From contig NC_088304.1 of NCBI RefSeq assembly GCF_032854445.1, positions 27,537,732-27,601,731 on the forward strand: a stretch of DNA of 64,000 bases, given 5' to 3'. A program made the position numbers and the translations under genes. This DNA comes from Liolophura sinensis (Eukaryota; Mollusca; Polyplacophora; Chitonida; Chitonidae). Under the pieces are notes generated by a model that saw only the letters and a program-made list of their open reading frames with translations, made no database searches and was not told the DNA's origin. Below, piece after piece: positions 45,233-60,229 of the stretch (the first letter of the stretch is position 1; every line of letters begins with the position of its first letter).

Positions 45233-45280
45233 AGGAGTGAGCGAGTGAGTGATTGGGGTTTAACGTCGTGCAGCTGGAAA
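45233..45280 (-). mobile_element. SINE family B tail fragment
   Basis: GAGTGAGTGATTGGGGTTTA and ACGTCGTGC are the reverse complement of the family B 3' end only. Confidence 0.7.
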
Positions 45281-46314
45281 AGGAACATTTCGTCTTGCTG
45301 CCTGACGTTTGACACGTCCCCATCATGTTGACGTCGTGAACAGCCCATGTAACTGTGCAGCTTACTGGTCCACATTTTTACAACCGCATTTTCGCGAAAT
45401 TTCAACACGAATTGGCCTATATCGCATACTTTTTTTTTTTTGCCGACTGATAATGGTTACATGTATACCTAAACGGGTGAGAGTCGAAAGCGGTTAATCG
45501 TTGGCAGTGCTGAAATCGCGTTTTGGAACGGTGCTTTTTATTTTATGGGGGCGTTTTAGGCCCACAGTTACCGGATCACGCAAATCAGACCTACGCACGA
45601 CGCATGTACTATGTACCCCATTCCTGTGTGGCGGCGTTGAGTGGGCGTGCCCCGTGTCTGCGAATGTATATACTTGTATACATGTAGGTGATTAGGCACT
45701 AATCAGGGCAAATTAGCGGCAACCAGTTCCTGAAATAATTTGGCAAAGTTACATATGTTCAAAAGGAACTATTGCCAGCTTGAAGACCTATAGGCATTGG
45801 GTTACGCCTGCGCTAGATGAGCGTCTTTCCCTTTTCGAGCCCGCCACTGTGGTTAAATCAGATGGTTTACCCATCCACCACTCGGTTGAGAAATGTTTAT
45901 TCAGTTGTTTAAGCTCTTTTGTGAATATTTCCAGCAGGTTTGAAAGACAGGTGGAAAGTCGATTTTACCAGCATGCTAAAAGAAGATGTTTTACGTTCTG
46001 AACTGAGGAAATGACATGTGTATGGTTCTGTGGTTAGATTTTTTCGGCCTGAACATCTATCACAACTTTGGGACCGGCAGTCAATAGAGAAAATACCTCC
46101 AACTGCTTATCTGGCACGTTTTCAAGGTTTAGAGAACAACAAACACAAAAAAGTACACTCGAAGTCGTCGGCACATACCTCCTTTTTCATGTGTTTACGT
46201 TTTTACAGTTCTCAAAGCTAAAAGGAGAATCGCCAGCACACGCGTAGCGTGGATTTTACGAAATAACACTTGCATACACGGAAATTTACACATACACATA
46301 CACGCAATAACCCA

Positions 46315-46445
46315 GAAGCCTCTCACCAATGCTGTTGCTGTGAGTTCAAGTCCAGCTCACGTGAGAAGGCCTGCCAGCAATATGCAAATGGTCATGGGTT
46401 TCCCCCTAACCTTTGGTCGATTTCCTGCCACCGTATAAAAGATTT
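46315..46445 (+). mobile_element. SINE family A, 5' and middle fragment
   Basis: GAAGCCTCTCACCAATGCTG and GTGAGTTCAAGTCCAGCTC (box B part of the head), then GGTCATGGGTTTCCCCCTAA. It is truncated before the tail. Confidence 0.72.
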
Positions 46446-47459
46446 GGGTTTGTATTAGAGACACAAACCTATGAATTTTAATCGGCTGGAACAGATCAAT
46501 AGTCTACTGGTGAAAGATGTTTAAGTCGTGCTTGGGTAAAACGACAGGCGGTGAAATTTATGGATGGCGGAAGCCTACCTTCATCAGGTACCAGACAAAC
46601 CTCTTTGACTTAAATCCGCATCCGGGCGCATGATGTCATTTCAGTTTATCGAACTGGTGAGTCTTAATAAAGAGAGCGGAAGCCATCTTGCAATATCGTG
46701 CAATATCGTGCAATATCGTTCAGTCTCAATCTTATGACGATTGGGACGGAGAAATTTGAGGTTTTATATAAGTGTGCACTTAGATTCTCATACGCATGCA
46801 TTTCTCTGACTGGAGAGCTTTGGAATATTTTGGCTTATTTATCATAAACATATTTAAGCCAACTAATGTATAATCAGCTAACGTGAGAAACCCGATGGAG
46901 TCAAAGAGACCTAGCCGACACATAGGCTTGTAGCCCTACTCCCAAAACTACTGATTTTTCTCACCTCTTATAACGAATACATGTGTACATGTCGGAGGTT
47001 AAAGAGCAGGGGTGTTTTCACCGGGCCTTAACAATCTCTACTCCCACCCCCGGGGAACTGTCAGGACTTCTGACACGTCTTTGATGGTCGGTCTGTCTGT
47101 AACCTGACTAAGAGCAGTGTGGGGTAGAATATTTAACATAGCCCAGCTGTCTGACAATAGACAGGTGTATACACCCCACCTGTGAGGGTCTGGAAAGGTC
47201 GTGGATGGTGTAAAATATGGTGTACAGCCTGAAAAAGATCCTGGAAACAGTGTTAATGCTTACTTGTAGGTGTATCACCAGAACAAGTTCCTATATATAT
47301 AAGAAATGTACGGTACAGCATGAAGGACAACATGCGTTTCATCTATCACTGTAACAGGGAACTCTACACAAGTTCCGCTGAACAGAACACCATGTACACG
47401 AACTACTCGGTCAAAATACTGTATATGTGTATAGAGATCAATTGCAATTGAAACACCGC

Positions 47460-50400
47460 GAGTATGTAAATGTACAGTACATGTATAACACCTAATGTAA
47501 CAGAGTACTGTATGCATGTACCACCGGTGCTGAGTACTGTAAACGTGTACAGTCAGAACTGCATACTGTATATATGTACTATGCCAGAACATTGGTATGT
47601 ATACATGTGCCAGCGGAACAGGGTTATGTACACATGTACCACCAGAACAAGGTTATACATACATGAACCACCAACACACGGCTATGTATACATGTATCGC
47701 CAGAACAGGGTTATGATTACATGAACCACCAACACACGGCTATGTATACATGTATCGCCAGAACAGGGTTATGATTACATGTACCACCAGAACAGGGTTA
47801 TGTATACATGAACCACCAAAACATGGGCTATGTATACATGAACCACCAGACAGGGTTATGTATACATGTACCACCAGAACATGGCTATGTACACATGTAC
47901 TACCAGAACAGTGTTATGTACACATGAACCAAGAGAACAGGGTTATGTACACATGTACTACTAGAGCTGAGTTATGTACACATGTACCACCAGAAGAGGG
48001 TTGTGTATACATGAACCACCAAAACATGGGTTATGTACATATGTACCACCAAACCATGGGTTCTGTATACATGTAACACCAGAACAGGGTTATGTATACA
48101 TGACCCAACAGAACAGGATTATGTGCAGATGTACCACAAGAACAGGGTTATGTATACATGAACCACCATAACAGCGTTATGTATACATGAACCACCAGAA
48201 CATGGCTATGTACACATGAACCACCATAACAGCGTTATGTATACATGAACCACCAGAACAGGGTTATGTATACATGAACCACTAGAACAGGGTTATGTAT
48301 ACATGTACCACCAGAACAGGGTTATGTATACATGAACCACCAGAACAGGGTTATGTATACATGAACCACTAGAACAGGGTTATGTATACATGTACCAACA
48401 GAACATGGGTTATGTATACATGAACCACCAACACACGGCTATGTATACATGAACCAACAGAACATGGGTTATGTATGCATGTACCACCAGAACAGAATTA
48501 TGTACACATGTACCACCAGAACATGGGTTCTGTATACATGAACCGCCAGAACATCGGTTATGTATACATGAACCACTAGAACAGGGTTATGTATACATGT
48601 ACCACCAGGACACGGTTATGTATACATGTACCGCCAAAACAGGGTTATGTATATATTTACCACCAGAACATGGGTTATGTATACATGACCCACCAGAACA
48701 GGGTTATGTATACATGGCCCACCAGAACAGGATTATGTACACATGAACCACCAGAACAGGGTTATGTATACATGAACCACCAGAACAGGGTTATGTATAC
48801 ATGAACCACCAGAACAGGGTTATGTATACATGTACCAACAGAACATGGGTTATGTATACATGAACCACCAGAACATGGGTTCTGTATACATGTACCACCA
48901 GAACATGGGTTATGTATACATAAACCACTAGAACAGAGTTATGTATACATGTACCACCAGGACACGGTTATGTATACATGTACCGCCAAAACAGGGTTAT
49001 GTATATATTTACCACCAGAACATGGGTTATGTATTCATGACCCACCAGAACAGGGTTATGTACACATGAACCACCAGAACAGGGTTATGTATACATGAAC
49101 CACCAGAACATGGTTATGTATACATGAACCACCAGAACAGGGTTATGTATACATGAACCAACAGAACATGGGTTATGTATGCATGTACCACCAGAACAGA
49201 ATTATGTACACATGTACCACCAGAACATGGGTTCTGTATACATGAACCGCCAGAACATCGGTTATGTATACATGAACCACTAGAACAGGGTTATGTATAC
49301 ATGTACCACCAGGACACGGTTATGTATACATGTACCGCCAAAACAGGGTTATGTATATATTTACCACCAGAACATGGGTTATGTATACATGACCCACCAG
49401 AACAGGGTTATGTATACATGGCCCACCAGAACAGGATTATGTACACATGAACCACCAGAACAGGGTTATGTATACATGAACCACCAGAACAGGGTTATGT
49501 ATACATGAACCACCAGAACAGGGTTATGTATACATGTACCAACAGAACATGGGTTATGTATACATGAACCACCAGAACATGGGTTCTGTATACATGTACC
49601 ACCAGAACATGGGTTATGTATACATGAACCACTAGAACAGAGTTATGTATACATGTACCACCAGGACACGGTTATGTATACATGTACCGCCAAAACAGGG
49701 TTATGTATATATTTACCACCAGAACATGGGTTATGTATTCATGACCCACCAGAACAGGGTTATGTACACATGAACCACCAGAACAGGGTTATGTATACAT
49801 GAACCACCAGAACATGGTTATGTATACATGAACCACCAGAACAGGGTTATGTATACATGAACCAACAGAACATGGGTTATGTATGCATGTACCACCAGAA
49901 CAGAATTATGTACACATGTACCACCAGAACATGGGTTCTGTATACATGAACCGCCAGAACATCGGTTATGTATACATGAACCACTAGAACAGGGTTATGT
50001 ATACATGTACCACCAGGACACGGTTATGTATACATGTACCGCCAAAACAGGGTTATGTATATATTTACCACCAGAACATGGGTTATGTATACATGACCCA
50101 CCAGAACAGGGTTATGTATACATGGCCCACCAGAACAGGATTATGTACACATGAACCACCAGAACAGGGTTATGTATACATGAACCACCAGAACAGGGTT
50201 ATGTATACATGAACCACCAGAACAGGGTTATGTATACATGTACCAACAGAACATGGGTTATGTATACATGAACCACCAGAACATGGGTTCTGTATACATG
50301 TACCACCAGAACATGGGTTATGTATACATGAACCACTAGAACAGAGTTATGTATACATGTACCACCAGGACACGGTTATGTATACATGTACCGCCAAAAC

Positions 50401-51215
50401 AGGGTTATGTATATATTTACCACCAGAACATGGGTTATGTATTCATGACCCACCAGAACAGGGTTATGTACACATGAACCACCAGAACAGGGTTATGTAT
50501 ACATGAACCACCAGAACATGGTTATGTATACATGAACCACCAGAACAGGGTTATGTATACATGTACCGCCAGAAAAGGGTTATGTATACATGAACCACCA
50601 AAACACGGGTTATGTATACATGTACCACCAGAACATGGGTTATGTATACATGAACCACCAGAACAGGGTTATGTATACATGAACCACCAGAACAGGGTTA
50701 TGTATACATGTACCACCAGAACATGGGTTCTGTATACATGAACCACCAGAACATGGGTTATGTATACATGTACCACCAGAACATGGGTTATGTATACATG
50801 AACCACTAGAACAGGGTTATGTATACATGTACCACCAGGACACGGTTATGTATACATGTACCGCCAAAACAGGGTTATGTATATATTTACCACCAGAACA
50901 TGGGTTATGTATACATGACCCACCAGAACAGGGTTATGTACACATGAACCACCAGAACAGGATTATGTACACATGAACCACCAGAACATGGTTATGTATA
51001 CATGAACCACCAGAACAGGGTTATGTATACATGTACCGCCAGAAAAGGGTTATGTATACATGAACCACCAAAACACGGGTTATGTATACATGTACCACCA
51101 GAACATTGGTTATGTATAAATGTACCACCAGAACAGGGTTATGTATACATGAACCACCAGAACAGGATTATGTATAATTTTTACAAACATAGAGCCGGGC
51201 TATATGCACGTGTAA
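47460..51215. repeat. 29-bp minisatellite with 704-bp higher-order repeat
   Basis: More than 120 units of ACCACCAGAACAGGGTTATG followed by TATACATGA. The period is 29 bp, or 30 in variants reading CATGGG. Between about 48440 and 50550 a block of 704 bp is present three times almost without change: the same open frame recurs at 48471, 49175 and 49879. Most units contain the palindrome CATGTATACATG or one of its near variants. Left and right edges are more diverged. The short open frames, full of Tyr, Met, His and Cys, are by-products. Confidence 0.95.
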
Positions 51216-52268
51216 CTCCAGAACAGGAAATTGCCTTTCCACGTGTCTCCAGCTATCATCAACTTTAACAGCTGAACGATGTACATATGGCCCAGCATTT
51301 CACTACTTACTCCGACTGTAATTAGATATCTATTGAAATTCATAAAGGATTACATCTGCGTTGGGCTGCATAACACATTAACATGTAAAATAATTCACGC
51401 TATCGGTACGTTTCTGTGAAGGAAATGTCTCTCCTTTTTCTGACGCTGTTAGCGGTTTATGGCGGGACTGGGTGGCCATCTGTTTCGGATTTGGCTTGTC
51501 GTATTCAATAGAATGCAGGTTACTTGGCTGGAAATGTGTTGAATAGCTGGCTGACATATGTTTATGACGGTTGGAGTTCACGGCTGTTCATAGCAGTAAG
51601 ATACCATAGGCTTGTAATCCGTGCAAAGCCACGGATTACAGTACTGTTTACTTCAGCTATGACCACCGATGTCATATGTGGTCTTCGTGTGGAGATACAT
51701 CTACCGGGCCGTACACATGTATAATCATGTGCGAGGGTTAATAATATGGGTTCCACTGCCCAATGCGGTCAAAATGAATTTGACGTTTATTTTAGATTGT
51801 TCAAACTGAATCAAATGCAGTCAAACGTTTGAATTTTTTTGTCGTACTGCATGATGACGTTAAATTGCAGCAATATTAAAACGAGTTGTTCTATTTTTAT
51901 TTCTAACGTTTAAAGATAGTTCTGTGAAGTTTGCTGTAGTGATGTTTACTCATTTATACGTGTATGGGAAATACGCTTCTTTCCAGATAAACTAAAAAAA
52001 ATGTCTGTTAAATTTAGCAGACAGTATGATGTCTGAGTGATGTCAGAATGTATTATGGTATTGCAGCAGATAGATCTATCAATTCAACACAGATGTTCTG
52101 TTACTCAAAGAGGATATTGTGTTAAATACGACACAATTTTGTGTTATGCAAACAGAATACATTCTAGCATGACTCAGACAAAAGACTTTCTCTTAAAATT
52201 AACACATTAATTTTTTGAGAGAAGTTCAGGATGCAACAAATAAAAGTGACCCATCCGGAATGTACAAC

Positions 52269-52510
52269 GTTTATTTATTATTATTTGCTAATATAGATGA
52301 TTTACGCCGTTCTCAAGAATATTTCACTTATACGATGGTGGCCAGTATTATGATGGAAGAAAATCGGGCAGAGCCCGGAGGAAAGCCACGGCGATCCGCA
52401 GACTGCTGACAGATCTTCCCACGTACAACCGGAGAAGAAGCCAACATTTAAGAGCTGAACTTGGACTCAGAGCAACCGCATTCGTGAATACCTCCTGGGT
52501 TATTGCGCCG
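52269..52510 (-). mobile_element. SINE family A, near complete
   Basis: TTTACGCCGTTCTCAAGAAT through GGCAGAGCCCGGAGGAAAG to the head region (GGACTCAGAGCAACCGCATT). The last head bases are missing. Confidence 0.82.
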
Positions 52511-53809
52511 CGAGGAATGTACAACTGCCATTACATGTAAAACACAATTTTGCAATTGTTCCTTTTAAAGTGGTTGAAAAGTGTAAAATAATTCAGCCTG
52601 ACTGACAGTTTTGTTTGATAGAAAAGCCGTTATCTCTGGAATTATTTTGGTTAAAACCCGCTGGCAGATGGTCCGACGTACAGAACTTTCTCAACCAGTT
52701 ATATCCATGACAGGATGGCATTTATCATACTTAAAGTAAACTGTCAAAATCAGTAAGTGATAAAGTACTCCGTCCTGGACACGGATTTTTTGTTAACGCC
52801 CTCTCTGTCTTTAAACTCGATAATACATACACTTTAAATATTAATGGAATAATAATTTTTGATTGCATTCATTAAATCTGGGTTATAAGTTATTACTCTA
52901 TCTCAACTGTCTTACCCTTCTGGTGGTCTGGTCTTAAATCTTACAGTACCGCGCGGAGCTGGTTCATTGGAATTGAAGGCGTATACCCGATGGGTATTTT
53001 ACCGTTGACAGCTCAAGTGCAGAGGAAGAAAGAGTCGAAAGCTCATGATTAATCGTGTTTCTGAGAGGTTATAACAAGCATGCAAGACGGGCACAGAATT
53101 CATGACAAGATATTGGTGGTGTAAATCATGATGGATGATTGTCACCACGTAAGCTGCGCGTCTCCGCATACTGAGCGGCGTTTGGAGTTTGCGGTGTTTT
53201 GGGTTCATGGGATGAGGTGCCCCAAGACACACAGTTGACAGACTCAATCTATAAACTGTACATATTTCTGGATGCCCAAATAAGAAGGCGGCTATCCACA
53301 TAGCGCGATGGAAGTCGACCTACACTTGTTTGAAATATACGGTTACATTTTAACTACATCGTTTGCCTTCTAGATTAGACAACCGTCTAACGGAATGTTT
53401 AGTGAGAGATACTGTGCTGAGATATAAAACGGAAACAATTCATCATATCTTACACGTGTGTGGTCCAAAATAATACTCGGGCAACATATTTTGCTTTTTC
53501 ACTGATGAAAGTTCATTGTGGCCTTTTAGATGTCTTATTATTATTTTAGATTACCTCATATATGACCGGTTATTACACACATTTTGTTCGTGTAATTCAG
53601 TATTGTGCACTGAACCATAACGTCTTAAAGATCTTTATGCTACGCTATATTACAAAACCTTAATAATTTTTATGTCATGTTAGTATCTCCCATGATAGCG
53701 CTTTGATACATCTTGTTTGAAGAATTTTGATAATATCCTAGATATCAGATGATTGCTGTCGCTTATTTGTTATCGTTATGGTACCCAAAGTTGCCACCAA
53801 TTTTTATTG

Positions 53810-53956
53810 AAGGTCTGCCAGCAACCTGGGGATGGTCGTGGGTTCCCCCCGGGATCTGGCCGGTTTCCTCCCACCATAATGCTGGCCTCCGTCGTATAAG
53901 TGAAATATTCTTGAGTACGGCGTAAAACACCAATCAAATAAATAAATAAATAAATT
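53810..53956 (+). mobile_element. SINE family A, 3' part
   Basis: GGTCTGCCAGCAACCTGGGG to CACCAATCAAATAAATAAAT. It is one of the better-preserved 3' halves. Confidence 0.87.
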
Positions 53957-55724
53957 TACATTGCTCGTATTACAGGTTACTGGGGGTCTATATATGTTGC
54001 CCTTTAAATGTCTTGTTTGCACATTGTATAACGACACACTGCCCTTATTCCAATATGCATTCACATCGCAATTATGAGTCTTTCCACAACAGTCAGTATT
54101 CATAACAGAGGAGTACAGCTTGGAAAGAAAAAGCTGACGAGTGGTCACACTGTGGTAGTTGGCATAAAGAACGTTCAGCGGATTTTTTGCGGTTCACTCC
54201 AATAGATGTTAACAACATCATGAACTCTTTCAATCTGCATGAACTCCTAAGCGGGAGTTAGAATGGTATGTGTCCTATACAACCAATTGTGCAACAAGAA
54301 GACGTGCATCTTGTTTGGTTATTCAGTTATTGTACCGGTGTAATATTGCACCCAAATATGAAGTTCTCGTATATAGCAGTATGTTGATCATCCTCTAAAT
54401 TTAAACTAATCTAATAGTAGTTTTGTTTGTAGACGTATAAAATGATTATTTTCTCTCTGCAAGATTTTCAACCCAGAGTAATTCTAGGTCAGCTCTGTAT
54501 ACACTGCTTTATTTTGTCATGCTTTTGTACCTTGTACCTGATTTATTTTGTCTGTGGTTTTCCATAGATGCCAGCATTGCCAAACGGCGTCATGCATGTG
54601 TTTCCCTTTGTTTATTTAATGCAGTACCAACACAAATTTTACGTCATCACGCAGTTGTAGACGTTCAATGATTCTCTTCATAGTAATTTAATTATTTAAA
54701 TGTTCTCTTTTTATTTTATTTTTTTGCCTCCCTGCCTTTGTGTTCGTATTACTGACGAGCAAAAAACATAACATGTTACATTCCATTATATTTTACTGCG
54801 CTGGACATCTGTTTTGTATAGAATGAGATATTAATGTATACGTAAACACACAAATCTTTTTCTGGGGATATAAGTTATATGTGTTACCCAATTATCTTTT
54901 AACGCAATTATTTGAGCGTGTGCAGATGCATGGAAAGGTGCTACCGAACAGACTAAGATATAAACTGTGGAACCTCTCTATGCAAAAGTACTCGTGCAGG
55001 ACAGAGCAATGATGTCGGTTTACACCTGATGTCGGTTCATTGTCAATGCCGATGTACAACAACGACACAAAACTGTATTGTAGACTGCGCATAATTATAC
55101 TCTTTAATTAGGCTTGCAGAACAGCACATAGATGCATAATAAATAGAAAAAAAAAACAGAGCGTGTTGGCCAATTAAGGGAATGTCTCGTATAGGCTTGA
55201 AACAGCCGAGATAATTAAGTTCATTTGCTTGCCCATGTCTCATTTTTGTTTGTTCCATTCAAAGCTGAAATACATTTGTGTAGTTTCTTGTCACTTACAC
55301 CAGACGGCGCCCAAAAACTCCCATGTAACGTAGGGTAAATGCCTTTGTTTATATTTGGAGGAGTATTGTATCTATAGCTTTACAGAAAAGGAGAGACCGC
55401 AAAAGAGTCCCGAAAGAAATATCATTTATATCTGAATGTTGTCACTGCGCTGAACCAACGTGGGTTACTGGAGCGTTATAGTTTTCCCCATCAACTAACG
55501 ACTGCGCATTCTTGTCTAACAGAACTATGCTCCTAATTGCCAAGATTCTCTGCTTGACAAGGTTAACATATGGTTCAAGGTGCAGGCTGTTTGGCTGAAA
55601 ACTCAGATATAGAGTTACTGACTTCCTGAAAACTCTGATGTACGGCCGGAGAATGTGTTGCATTGATGACGTTTCCAATAACATGCATGATGGGCTCCTT
55701 CATAGACAGTTAAAACGTTTATGT

Positions 55725-55800
55725 ACTGTGAGCGGCAGTTACAGTACAAGATCAGTGAGATCGCACGTTCGAATCCAGCTCTCGTTGCTTTCGCTGTGGC
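55725..55800 (+). mobile_element. tRNA-like SINE head fragment
   Basis: CACGTTCGAATCCAGCTCTC with GTTGCTTTCGCTGTGGCC downstream parallels the fragment at 640-735. It is a short relic. Confidence 0.4.
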
Positions 55801-58170
55801 CTTACGCAAGGAGGTTAGTCACGTACAAGATGGAATGAGATGACATACTCCGGGATATCTAAGATTGTTCTACCAACGTATACATTGAATACGCAGAATT
55901 CATGCTGTTAATGAACCGTAAAGCAAGAGTTTCTACTACAGGCTGCCATTAAAGAGATACAAACAAAATGGGCTCTCATATTTTATATTAGCTTCTTCAT
56001 TAAGCTTATTTTCCAGTTCTTAAAATGATACTTTATTCTAGTACTTTAACAACGTTCTTTGTTACTTTTAGTGCCCATTTAACAGCTCGAAGCATGTCAG
56101 TGTCAGAAGCAATCAACTTCACTGTCCAACCCGAAGCTCTTTACAGTGGACAACTGATGCGTTTTCCCTCCATGGATGAGAAATTGTGAGGTTATGTTTC
56201 TTTGTTCACACTCTAACGTCGCATTCACGGGTACATCTACAATTTCACAAAGGTGTCACCTAAGAGCAGGTCATCTTCAGTGGGCACGTGTTTACAATAC
56301 TGCCCTCTTAGAAACTAATGTCCAAGACCTCAGACAAGTCACCCTATCCAGTAACAGTATACTGCAGACATCGTGCGTACAGGGCTATACTCAAGCAGTA
56401 CTTGACCTTTTTCTCTGAGTGCCAATAACGAAAATACCGAAAATGTCGGCCCCTGACTGTGTGTCTTCGAAAACTTGCTATCTACTCATACTTAAACAAA
56501 CGCATCGATACATACAGAAAAGTCAATAGCCACAAAAATATATCATTAATAAATGAAGAGGATTAGCCACACTCATCCTTGGTAAATTGCCGAAAACTGG
56601 AATCAAAGGATCACATATGATACATAAGTATTTTTGGATAGATTTTTACGTGGCGTATCAAAGTGAACAAATCCCCGTTGGCAAATGAACTGAAACTTTA
56701 AGTTCGCCAACTGTGTGTAAGTTTAAAAAAAATAATAATACTTCTTTCCGGATGTGTACAAGTATGCGTGCAAGTATCTGCGGTGTATACCGGCGTACGA
56801 CTAATTGGATGCGATAACATCTCGTTAGCCAGAAAGAAATGAGGGATAATACTGACAAAAATGAACCCCTTTGGTTAGGATTCATGGCAACGGTCGGGTA
56901 GAGCGATGATTAATCGCACTTCACATTACATAAGTGGTACACGTAAGAACTTCGTTAACATGCAAGAAATTGTTCACACCTGTGTTTCTTGTCAAATAAG
57001 CTTCCGTCAAATATCGGTTATAATCTTGGTTGAGGTGCAAACAGTTATCCCTGTGAAGACTTTGTTTTGGAATGTGGCAGCCTTCCGCACGTCGGTATGC
57101 TGGGTGCTGTGTATACAGGCCTGCACACCAACGCGGTACAGCAAGGTATGTTGTTGTTGTTGTTATAATAGGGGCGTATCTTGCAGCTGTTGACGGCAAA
57201 ACTTACACACAACTACTAGTTTAGGTGATAGCTGGAGTAACTGGTCATGACATCCTCGTTTCTTGTCAGCATTACACAGTGTTATGAAAATGTTATAGAG
57301 CTAATTACATCTTCCCTAGTACATGCACACGACACGAGTTTTCTGATATAAGCAATTAACAGCTGCATGAGAGCATGTTTTCTCTACGCTGGTCTTTATA
57401 TCACACAGCTGCTATACAGTAACCTCAGCATTTACTAGGATTTAACTCTGGAAATGAATAATATACTGTGCCTAAAATGATATTTTTTTATTAGATATGC
57501 AATGCAATTATGACCAAGCATCTAGCCAGACAACAATTAGGTTAAGCATGAATGTAAGGTAAGTTCTGTTTTTACTCTTTTCTGACCAGGCGAAGTTACT
57601 GCTTACCTTGACAAATATCGCTGACATTTCCTCGGTTCCAAACATTTGCATTAATTAGGCCTACGGTTTAATATTCAATTGCCTTGAATACCATTTTACG
57701 GATTTAAATCCCTTTCATGAAGTATAAAATAAGTTAAATTTTCACTCCTGGAGTGTGTCTTACTCGGTTTATAGTCTAGTCCATAGATGTGGGAAACCGT
57801 TGCCTCCAAAATACGTTGTAAGCATTTATGAAAGAAAAAATAAAAGAAACCATCTGAAATTAGGCAAAAAGATTACTGTCAAACTTAAAAGATGAAGTTT
57901 CTTCGACTGCATTTAAAAGTTATATACAATATATTAGCCTTCTTCACCAGAGTACGTATAAATTAAGTAATCTTGTTTGCCGGTTATATACGTGTTTGCA
58001 GATGTACGTGTATGTATATACACCGTTTCCGAATGTTGCTGTTTGCTGCCATAGAACCATCTGTGGACAAGATTCGCTGGAGGAAACATTCAGCGGCTCG
58101 CAGACTTTGCTTTGGCAGTCGGCTATCAGAGCCACAACTGAAATAACTTGTAGTTATAACGCCAGCACAC

Positions 58171-58398
58171 ATGGCAGACTTTTGTCGATTCGACTGTTCT
58201 GCGGCTGGATATCCAGAAGAGCATCTGCTAAACACACAGCAGACTTTCTTATCACCCGGTTACTCGGTGAGGATGTCGAAAAAACCCACTTGTTACCATT
58301 TCTTCCTAGAGCTGCCTATCGCTCATGTGCTTTCCAGAGCGATCAGGCACGCGTATACAGACTACAAGATGCGGCGCGAGGCAAACATTGATAAATGA
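58171..58398 (+). CDS. unrecognised possible small ORF or exon, 75 codons
   Basis: MADFCRFDCSAAGYPEEHLL through MRREANIDK is a balanced, non-repetitive composition in a locally GC-richer stretch. A GTAAAG follows the stop codon closely. An overlapping 131-codon frame (57996-58391) and a minus-strand frame share the region, so the coding frame, if any, is uncertain. No domain was recognised. Confidence 0.15.
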   Translation: MADFCRFDCSAAGYPEEHLLNTQQTFLSPGYSVRMSKKPTCYHFFLELPIAHVLSRAIRHAYTDYKMRREANIDK

Positions 58399-59487
58399 TG
58401 GTAAAGTCTGTTTAATATACAGACGGGAACGTAAAAACACATATTTTGACATCATATTCCGGACGCGATGCCTGCCTAATGTATATATAAAGTCACTTAT
58501 CTCCCGTCTTCAGGATTCCTAGAATCATCTCTTTTTTCATATTATTTTCTACAGGTTTTATTTTAAAAACTGCGTATCTGGTGGAATTTTGCTGACTTGC
58601 CAAGAGATTACTAATTAAAGGGAACGAAAACATAAAAAACGAAGTAGCATCAGTAGAAATAAGACCAATAAAAATATATCTGGAAATACATTATTGGGTA
58701 TTTCAGACACACTTTTCAGTCTTTTTTCTACTGATGTTTAACTCATTTTTACGGTTTTTTCCCTACGGCAAACTATATGGTGGCGCCTTTAACATAGCAT
58801 GAAAACTACAAATTGAAAAAAACATAAGTTAAAAAGCTACAACTGTAAGACCTGTGTGTGAGTGAGTGCGTCTGTGGGTGTGGTTTTGAATTGGTTTCCG
58901 TGTATGTTTCATCTTGTCGGTGACTAAATCAGGTGACAACAAAGCATCTTGAGCTACTCCAGACCAGTGACGTCTAATAAATTGAAAGGAAAATATTCAT
59001 TGCATTTTTTAAAAACCAATTCTGCTTTAATCCTGGTGCTATACAGTGACGTGTGACTTGCCACTACTTAAATACTTACTAATGAATACATGCATATCCG
59101 GCTGAACTGGTTTACCTTTTAACCTCAGGCCTGTCGGACTGAAATACACAATCAGGTGGAAATCATTCGGGTCCTCAATGCCCTTGTTTACAACCGGAAA
59201 GGTCGTCAGCCGTTGTAGTTTACGACTTCCATTTTTCTCTGAACTTTAGGTCAATCTGCCCACATTTGCTGACCATTGAATGCACGGCCGGGTTAAGGCT
59301 AGGGTCAGCGTTAAGTGCTTGAGACAAGAGGAGCGGTCAGCCGTGCGGTAGCGGAGATCAGAATGAAATTTTAGTTTATATACACAGTATCAGAACCAAT
59401 GCCTGGGAAAGGTAAAAAGTTTGACATATTGCTTAAACGGTGGTATTTTACCCTTCGGGTGGTGGCCGATTTGTTAAGGTTGATTAT

Positions 59488-59735
59488 GTTTTTATTAATT
59501 GGTGTCCTAAGCCGTAATCAGGAATATTTCACTTATACGACGAAGGCCAGCATTACGGTGGAAAGAAATCTGGCAAAGCACGGGGGAAACCCACAACCAT
59601 GCGCAGGTTGCTTCCCACGTACATTTCAGGAAGTCAGCATGATCTGGACTTGAACTCACATCGACCGCATTGGTGAAAGTCTCCAGGATCAGTAGGCTGA
59701 GCTAGCGCGCGAACCAACTGATCCACGGAAGCCCC
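59488..59735 (-). mobile_element. SINE family A, near complete with tRNA head
   Basis: Tail region TTAATTGGTGTCCTAAGCCG through the central domain to the head (TTGAACTCACATCGACCGCA, AACCAACTGATCCACGGAAG). A second tRNA-like segment (GTGGGTTCAATACCGG) follows at about 59745-59850. Confidence 0.84.
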
Positions 59736-60229
59736 TGATGTGATAAGACACTTGTCTTTCGATCTCATGGACACACGAGATGTGGGTTCAATACCGGCCT
59801 TAGACGTTGAACTATCACTTCTCGATCTTACTCTTAGTGAACCTGACATAAAGCTTTAGAAGCCAGGAGTCTAAGGTTCGTTAACCACTTGCCTTCCACT
59901 AGTACGATTTGCCTACATGCGTTACATGTAGCGGCTACAATCCAGAGTTTAAAACCTGAGCAGTGACAACAGTGTGTTAAAGATGGCAAATGCTCACAAA
60001 TATTACAGCGGAACTGTGGAACTCATTCATGGAACTGATTGCCATACACAGAGTTATTGGACTGTGCGGTTAAGCGATAATCGGGTAAATAAACAAATGT
60101 CAGTTTGACACGGTTCGCACACAAATGCTGTCAAGGGTGACTGCTTATCTGCATATTAAATCGCTTAAACCTATAATATCTTGGCGTGCATCATCTCTGT
60201 TTGGGCTTTGAAAATGGCAAATATTCTAA

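Larger units (their letters stand above)
42500..47459. other. intergenic, SINEs and (AT)n
   Basis: SINE copies at 43020, 44285, 44530, 45233 and 46315, and the (AT)n at 43421. GCAATATCGT is repeated three times near 46690-46716. No gene recognised. Confidence 0.55.

Noticed and set aside
47470-51268. Many short frames rich in Tyr, His, Cys and Met
   Set aside because: Products of the 29-bp minisatellite. Identical frames recur every 704 bp.
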